Positions 23,858-28,584 of a stretch of DNA of 28,584 bases are shown here, one piece after another; within the stretch, counting starts at the first letter, position 1; every line of letters starts with the position of its first letter. The position numbers and the translations under genes are program-made. This stretch comes from Bacillota bacterium. Lineage in GTDB: Bacteria; Bacillota; Clostridia; Oscillospirales; Oscillospiraceae. The notes beneath the pieces were generated by a model. It was not told the origin of the DNA and ran no database searches. It was given only the letters and a program-made list of their open reading frames with translations. The DNA lies in the NCBI GenBank assembly GCA_029268085.1, contig JAJUHD010000006.1, positions 1 through 28,584 on the forward strand, given 5' to 3'.

Positions 23858-24790
23858 CTAATATTTATATTTTCCGCCGCCGAGAAACTCCGTGAGCAGC
23901 GAATCCGGCAGCAGAAGCTTCGGGTCGATGGTTTCAAACAGGTCAAAGGCCGGAGCTATGGAGCGCAGTTCGTCGCAACGTTCGCAGCTTTCAGGAATAT
24001 TTGCGAAAAGCTTTTGCGCGACCGATTTCATGACACAGACCTCATAGGGGAAGGACGAATCAAATTTCCAATCCGCCTTATCCTTAAACGGACTGATATT
24101 ATGCTTCTCACCGCGGCGGACGTTTGCCCAGATGCTGAGGGTATATTCGGGTGAAGCGCCTCTGAACAGCTTGTCGCGCACAACGCGCCGCACAAGCCTC
24201 ATCCATGTCCCCTTGAAGCAAACCGCGCCGCCTGCTTCCACGTTTGAGCGCGCGCTGATATAGAGCTTAAGCGCCTCTGGATTCGCTTGCGTCAGTTCGT
24301 CGTTCAAGGCATGGATGCCCTCCGCGATTACGATGTCGTTTTTACCGAGCTTTATCCTGTCAGACGGTACGGCGGCTCTTCTTTGCTCGGCAAAGATATA
24401 TTTCGGAACCTCGATCGCTTCGCCGCGGGCAAGGCGATGGAAGTGCTCCGTCAAAAGCTCCATATCCACACACTTTGGGGACTCCAGATCGAGCTCCCCG
24501 TCCTTCGTCTTTGGGGAATTATCATCGACGGTGCGGAAGTAACTGTCCATCGCGAGCGCGCGGGTCTTGATCCCGCGGCGGAGCAGCTCCTCCTCCAGCT
24601 TTTTCGATGTCGTGGTCTTTCCGCTGCCGGAAGGGCCTGACATGAGAACGACGGGGCTTATCTCACGGTGCTTTTCTATGAGATCCGCCGCGTGGCGGAT
24701 TTTAGCGTCATACTCCGCGTCGCATTCGCGGATGAAGGCTGCGGGGTCCTGCTTCGCTCTTTTGTTAATTTCATCCAGAATAAATGCCAT
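23858..24790 (-). CDS. P-loop uridine kinase-like / phosphoribulokinase-family protein
   Basis: 310 residues. Walker A GPSGSGKT is at 52-59 (VVLMSGPSGSGKTTTSKKLE). The following AMDSYFRTVDDNSPK loop, ESPKCVDMELL, DIVIAEGIHALND and the arginine block RLVRRVVRDKLFRG resemble uridine kinase and related nucleoside/pantothenate kinases. The N-terminal 45 residues form an extra helical segment. The ATG at 24790 follows AGGAGGTCCATTCA, a strong ribosome site. A TATAAT (minus strand, about 24832) could be the -10 of this operon. The gene leads the kinase-beta helix-PAP2 group. Uridine kinase activity itself is unproven; a membrane-precursor role is suggested only by neighbours. Confidence 0.85.
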   Translation of the reverse strand: MAFILDEINKRAKQDPAAFIRECDAEYDAKIRHAADLIEKHREISPVVLMSGPSGSGKTTTSKKLEEELLRRGIKTRALAMDSYFRTVDDNSPKTKDGELDLESPKCVDMELLTEHFHRLARGEAIEVPKYIFAEQRRAAVPSDRIKLGKNDIVIAEGIHALNDELTQANPEALKLYISARSNVEAGGAVCFKGTWMRLVRRVVRDKLFRGASPEYTLSIWANVRRGEKHNISPFKDKADWKFDSSFPYEVCVMKSVAQKLFANIPESCERCDELRSIAPAFDLFETIDPKLLLPDSLLTEFLGGGKYKY

Positions 24791-24863
24791 TGAATGGACC
24801 TCCTATAAATTTTATTGAGACTCAGTATATTATAAATATATTAAATGTGGCTAAAAAATCGAT

Positions 24864-26327
24864 TTACGACATAAGTTCTATAATTTTTCGCTTATCTGCA
24901 ATGACCTTTTCAATACTATCAATATACTCGGCGGGATATTTGGGATCAAATATGCGCTCGATTCGGCCGGAGCCGAGACAAAGCTTCGTCGAGGCGCCGC
25001 CCCCCATGGAAATTATGGAGCAAAGCTCTTCCATTATACATATGTTATAGATATTCTCAGTGTGAGAGCGCTGCCATCCGATGTTTTCGAAGCCACCTGA
25101 CATATACTTCTGGCGATATAGGTAATATGGCTTATATCCCGCCTTAAAGAGCGCGCTGTTCGCGTGATCTATCATACTGCCGACATCCTCCGCCGAGGGG
25201 CGCGGGGTGTTGCCCAGCATAATGCCAGAACCCTTTTTGAGTGCGAGCGTATGAACCGTAATATTCTCGGGATAAAGCGCAAGAACGGTGTCCAGCGTCT
25301 TCCCGAAGGTTTCAGGCGTGTCTAGCGGAAGGCCTGCGATAAGGTCCATATTTATTTCAAAGCCGCCGACATCGGAGACTATTTTCAGCGCGTTCAGCAC
25401 ATCCTGAGCGGTATGCTTTCTGCCGATCGCCTCAAGCACCGCGTCTTCCATAGTCTGCGGATTGACGCTGACGCGCGTTACTCCGTGGATCTTCAGAGTC
25501 TCCAGCTTTTCCTTTGTTATCGTGTCCGGTCTGCCGGCTTCGACAGTGTATTCTCGAACGGAAGCAAGATCGAAGGCGGTCTCCAATTTCGAGCATAGTT
25601 CATGGAGTTCCTGTGCAGAAAGCGTCGTCGGTGTTCCGCCGCCCATATAGACAGAGATGGGACGCAGGGAAAGGCTTTTCACGACCTCTGCCGTCGCGTC
25701 GATCTCTCGGTAAAGCGCTTCAAGATAAGCAGGTATCAGTTTCATGCTCTTCTGCACAGACTGACTCACAAAACTGCAATATGAGCAGCGTGTCGGACAG
25801 AACGGTATTCCGATATAAAGGCAGATATCTCTGGAATCAAGGGTGCGCGCGCAGTCCAGCCCGGCGTGTGCCGTATACAGGCAGAGCAAAGCGCGCTCGC
25901 GGCTTACGTCGTTATCACGCATAAATTTAGAAAGCGCTGCCCTGTCTCCCATTCCGGCTTCAAGAAGATTGGAAAGGAGCTTGCCGGGGCGTATCCCCGT
26001 AAGAGCACCCCAGACAGGCTTTGGTCTGCCTGATTTCAGCGCAGCTCGATAAAAAGAAAACTTAATTATCCTTTGAAGATACTTGGCCTTCGAAAGTTCG
26101 TCCGTTATCTTTGATTTTTGGACCGATGCTCTGCCGCGGAACTCGGATCCGTTCAGAAATAAGCGGCAGACGGCCGTGTACTTCAAGGCGCCCTCATTGA
26201 GGCAAAGCTCCGCCCTGTCCCCTTCCGGCTTGCCCTGCGGATATTCGGGGCGCTCATCTGGGAACAAGGTAAGCAGCATCTGCTCAGCCGCATAGCGGTA
26301 ATCGTGTCCGAATAAAAACAACTTCAT
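24864..26327 (-). CDS. hemZ: Coproporphyrinogen III oxidase-like radical SAM protein HemZ
   Basis: Oxygen-independent coproporphyrinogen dehydrogenase family, 487 residues, matching HemZ of Firmicutes. It begins MKLFLFGHDYRYAAEQML, a typical HemZ N-terminal domain. The radical SAM cluster motif is C177-x3-C181-x2-C184 (IPFCPTRCSYCSF), followed by YMGGGTPTTLSAQEL (SAM glycine-rich motif) and GLPLDTPETF. It is not in a heme gene cluster here, so whether it works in heme synthesis is unproven. Translation begins at the ATG 26327; the next in-frame codons upstream include a TAA, and no ribosome site lies at normal distance. A promoter directly upstream would give an almost leaderless mRNA. Confidence 0.93.
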   Translation of the reverse strand: MKLFLFGHDYRYAAEQMLLTLFPDERPEYPQGKPEGDRAELCLNEGALKYTAVCRLFLNGSEFRGRASVQKSKITDELSKAKYLQRIIKFSFYRAALKSGRPKPVWGALTGIRPGKLLSNLLEAGMGDRAALSKFMRDNDVSRERALLCLYTAHAGLDCARTLDSRDICLYIGIPFCPTRCSYCSFVSQSVQKSMKLIPAYLEALYREIDATAEVVKSLSLRPISVYMGGGTPTTLSAQELHELCSKLETAFDLASVREYTVEAGRPDTITKEKLETLKIHGVTRVSVNPQTMEDAVLEAIGRKHTAQDVLNALKIVSDVGGFEINMDLIAGLPLDTPETFGKTLDTVLALYPENITVHTLALKKGSGIMLGNTPRPSAEDVGSMIDHANSALFKAGYKPYYLYRQKYMSGGFENIGWQRSHTENIYNICIMEELCSIISMGGGASTKLCLGSGRIERIFDPKYPAEYIDSIEKVIADKRKIIELMS

Positions 26328-26335
26328 ATTATATT

Positions 26336-26364
26336 AAAATACCTTTTCTTTGCGCCTCAGTCAA
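26336..26364 (-). promoter_or_regulatory. hemZ promoter, giving a nearly leaderless transcript
   Basis: TTGACT (26364-26359), 17 bases, TATTTT (26341-26336) on the minus strand. Start of transcription would fall within a few bases of the ATG at 26327. Confidence 0.5.
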
Positions 26365-26529
26365 GGCATAAAAGATGAACACGAGATAAAAGGTCAATAT
26401 TCCCCGTCAAGTTGCATATATATTTCTTTTATACTGCGAAAATCACTTAAGACCAGAAAAGTACGATTTACATAATATTATAACCGAGTTATTATGGTTG
26501 TTTTACTGTCTAAACACCTTGATTAATGT

Positions 26530-26535
26530 TATAAT
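26530..26535 (+). promoter_or_regulatory. Extended -10 promoter of the GGDEF gene
   Basis: TATAAT preceded by TGT (26527-26529), the same TGTTATAAT seen before the GNAT gene. No good -35 is visible. The rest of the 26365-26587 divergent spacer is AT-rich, and I see no gene in it. Confidence 0.6.
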
Positions 26536-26592
26536 TAGTGTTAATATACAAAAAATTGACGTATTTTAAAACAGGTAATTTTATAGGTTGGG

Positions 26593-26597
26593 AAGGA
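26593..26597 (+). promoter_or_regulatory. Ribosome binding site fixing the TTG start of the GGDEF gene
   Basis: AAGGA (26593-26597), 8 bases before TTG at 26606. The TTG at 26588 lies upstream of this site. Confidence 0.6.
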
Positions 26598-26605
26598 AAT
26601 TTAAT

Positions 26606-28393
26606 TTGAAAACCAAGAAAACATTCAGAGGTGCCACTGCGGTAGTAATGTCCGTCGCTTTTGCTCTGGTGCTTTTTGTTCCCTATGTTTTCATTGTTTG
26701 TCGAGCCCATGAGAAAAACGCAGAACAGGAGCTTGTCTTTTTAACCGGACGTTTTTCTGATGTTACCGGAATGGGAAGACAGCATTTCCTTAACGGCCTT
26801 ATGGAGATGGCAGAACGCGCTGACGATGCGGGAAAAATGCTTTCGGTCATCAGCGATGACAACGAAAGCGCCAGGAGTATTTTTTCATCCATCAATTTTA
26901 ATGCCGATACGGATGCTTTCCTTGTCTATAGCGGCGAAGGGACCCTGTTATACGGGAGCAGCGAATATGCATCGCTTTTCCTCGGTACGGCCAGAGAAGC
27001 GCAGGCTTCGGGAAAAAGTGCCGTTTCGAATTTCATTGAATGCTCCGACGGGATCGAACGGCTCGGCCTGGCCTCTCCTTTTAGGGCGCAGGATGGCAGT
27101 ACGCAGACCTCCGTCCTGCTTTTCAACCGGCAATCGCTTGAGTCCGCGCTTGATAATCTGAATCTGAGCGAAGCTGGAGTACTCGGCATAATAGACGAAA
27201 ACGGCGCACCGGTGCTGTGCCAACCGGACAGAGCATGGTTCAGGAGCGGCAGATTCTCCATAGGCGAGACCGGCGATTTAAAAGATAAGCTGCTGACGCT
27301 TACCCGAGTTGAAGACGGGAAGGAGTTTACAGCATATGCAAAGCCTCTGGGAATAAACAACTGGTTGCTGCTCTATGGGCTGCCTAAAGAAGAAATAGGT
27401 CTAAAATCGGGCGCCGATTTTGAAATAATCTATATACACGGCGGGACAGCGATTCTTCTGCTGATAGCGATGATCGGAACATGCGTTTACCGTGCCGATT
27501 TGGGGTCACGGCGCCTTGAACTATATAAAAAGAAGTTTCGCATTGCGACGAGACAGTCGGCAAGAGCGGCTTATGAATATGACAGGCGACCGGACAGGCT
27601 TGTTTTAATCAGCGAATCTGAACACGTTAAGCTCCCGAAACCTTATATTTCTCTTATGGAACTCGGAGATTATGTACATCCGGCAGACCGGCCCATATAC
27701 TATCAGTCGGTCGTCGAGCTGCGCAGCCTAGGAACTACGTCAGTCACGCTGCGTCTTTTCAACTTTTGCGGACGTGAAGTATACAGATGGTATCATGTGA
27801 CCGGAACGAGGCTGACTGACAGGGGAGAGGGCAAGGCGCTGACTATCGGAACGGTCGAGGACATCGACGAGCAGGAGAACGAACGCCAAATATTGCTTGA
27901 GAAAGCGACGACGGACAGCCTGACCGGACTCTGGAACCGTTTGGAGACGGAAAAAGAGGTTAACAAGCATCTTCTAAAGCTTGGAGCAAACGAGCACTCC
28001 GCTTTTGCGCTGCTCGATCTGGATGATTTCAAGGAAATCAACGATAAATACGGACATGACTGCGGAGACAGAGCACTGGTGCGTTTTGCTGAGAAGCTGC
28101 GGTCGTCTTTCAAATTCGGCGATATACTCGGTCGTTTGGGTGGTGACGAATTTGTTGTACATATGACGCTGACGGCAGACAGAGAAACCGCTGAACGAAG
28201 GCTAGGGGAGCTTATGGAAAACATAATCGGGGACAGTGCCGGCTGTGAATGCAATGCTCCGGCTATATCCTGTTCAATAGGCTGCTGCATGGCATGTAAG
28301 GAAGATACCTTTGAAAGCGTATATAAGCGGGCGGACGATGCGCTGTATAAATCCAAGAGCCGCGGAAAGATGCAGTTTACAATCGTAGACTAA
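26606..28393 (+). CDS. Membrane-bound sensor diguanylate cyclase (GGDEF)
   Basis: Probable c-di-GMP synthase coupled to an outside sensor; 595 residues. In order: cytoplasmic tail, membrane helix about 11-31, an extracytoplasmic domain about 32-272 resembling Cache-type sensors (not proven), a second helix near 275-296, a PAS-like domain about 310-425 (RWYHVTGTRLTD), and the GGDEF domain from about 430 (TDSLTGLWNR near 435) with an intact GGDEF at 512-516 (RLGGDEFVVHM). The substrate-site residues look functional. The upstream inhibitory I-site is K-F-G-D instead of R-x-x-D, so product inhibition may be weak or absent. Start TTG 26606 is set by the ribosome site; TTG 26588 would add six residues. 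A strong terminator follows. Confidence 0.92.
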   Translation: MKTKKTFRGATAVVMSVAFALVLFVPYVFIVCRAHEKNAEQELVFLTGRFSDVTGMGRQHFLNGLMEMAERADDAGKMLSVISDDNESARSIFSSINFNADTDAFLVYSGEGTLLYGSSEYASLFLGTAREAQASGKSAVSNFIECSDGIERLGLASPFRAQDGSTQTSVLLFNRQSLESALDNLNLSEAGVLGIIDENGAPVLCQPDRAWFRSGRFSIGETGDLKDKLLTLTRVEDGKEFTAYAKPLGINNWLLLYGLPKEEIGLKSGADFEIIYIHGGTAILLLIAMIGTCVYRADLGSRRLELYKKKFRIATRQSARAAYEYDRRPDRLVLISESEHVKLPKPYISLMELGDYVHPADRPIYYQSVVELRSLGTTSVTLRLFNFCGREVYRWYHVTGTRLTDRGEGKALTIGTVEDIDEQENERQILLEKATTDSLTGLWNRLETEKEVNKHLLKLGANEHSAFALLDLDDFKEINDKYGHDCGDRALVRFAEKLRSSFKFGDILGRLGGDEFVVHMTLTADRETAERRLGELMENIIGDSAGCECNAPAISCSIGCCMACKEDTFESVYKRADDALYKSKSRGKMQFTIVD

Positions 28394-28397
28394 ATGA

Positions 28398-28430
28398 TAA
28401 AGGGGCCGGACGATAAGTCCGGCCTCTTTA
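28398..28430. terminator. Bidirectional terminator between GGDEF gene and the OCD-family gene
   Basis: TAAAGG-GGCCGGAC pairs with GTCCGGCC-TCTTTA around a GATAA loop; 13 Watson-Crick pairs plus one G-U. It lies between convergent genes. Confidence 0.8.
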
Positions 28431-28444
28431 TGCTTATGGTTATT

Positions 28445-28584
28445 TTACATTTCGATTATACCGCCGATTCCTTGGGAAACCGCGCATTCATAAATACGCT
28501 GAGCCGTAACTATGTCCAGTACCGCGCTTCCCGTTGTCTCAAAAAATGTTATTTCGCTGTCGGATACTCTGCCCGGAACTTTTC
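28445..28584 (-). CDS. Ornithine cyclodeaminase / mu-crystallin family protein, C-terminal fragment
   Basis: Only the last 45 codons lie in the window; the rest continues beyond the right edge. The readable end (VSDSEITFFETTGSAVLDIV, then TAQRIYECAVSQGIGG) resembles the C-terminus of the ornithine cyclodeaminase/alanine dehydrogenase (mu-crystallin) family, where an FxSTG-like block precedes a final helix. The cofactor and catalytic residues are not visible. The open frame is too short for the supplied ORF threshold. It is convergent with the GGDEF gene. Family call is moderate only. Confidence 0.6.
   Translation of the reverse strand, partial: KVPGRVSDSEITFFETTGSAVLDIVTAQRIYECAVSQGIGGIIEM

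Overview
The window looks like chromosomal DNA from a mid-GC Clostridia-type Firmicute, perhaps an Oscillospiraceae relative. I infer this from T-box leaders upstream of amino-acid operons, strong AGGAGG ribosome sites, TTG starts, a long-form hibernation factor, HemZ, and Firmicutes-type -35/-10 promoters. I see no mobile element, CRISPR array, tRNA or rRNA. Most of the window is metabolic core, so claims of novelty here should be modest.

Region 1 (1-9166) is a divergent branched-chain amino acid locus. On the minus strand a T-box leader with an AUC (Ile) specifier precedes ilvB-ilvN-ilvC-ilvD, with ilvD cut by the window edge. On the plus strand a second T-box leader with a CUC (Leu) specifier precedes leuA-leuC-leuD-leuB. 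The two halves of the pathway thus appear to be tuned to two different uncharged tRNAs. A long hairpin separates ilvC from ilvD.

Region 2 (9200-11710) holds nadB-nadC with their own promoter, whose -35/-10 spacer is a 17-nt palindrome that looks like an operator, and a terminator after nadC. nadA is not in the window.

Region 3 (11711-15990) is a two-gene ABC exporter: an ATPase followed without a gap by a 1149-residue FtsX/MacB-type permease with a very long coiled-coil insert. It ends in a perfect 21-bp hairpin shared with the convergent hpf gene.

Region 4 (16000-20170, minus strand) carries hpf, a YbhN/UPF0104-type membrane protein and an old yellow enzyme-type Fe-S flavoprotein, each with its own promoter. 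A GNAT acetyltransferase (plus strand) is divergent from the last, and it converges on rpoN (sigma-54) through a perfect 20-bp palindromic terminator.

Region 5 (22480-26327, minus strand) holds hemZ, then a P-loop uridine-kinase-like protein, a left-handed beta-helix protein and a PAP2 phosphatase. The last three are probably co-transcribed and their joint role is unknown. Region 6 (26500-28584) holds a membrane-bound GGDEF protein on the plus strand, a terminator, and the C-terminal tail of an ornithine cyclodeaminase-family gene on the minus strand.

The points I would look at first are the split T-box control, the nadB promoter palindrome, the mutually exclusive pairings possible in the hpf leader, and the kinase/beta-helix/PAP2 cluster. 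All coordinates and motifs were read by eye. No alignment, folding or database search was run.
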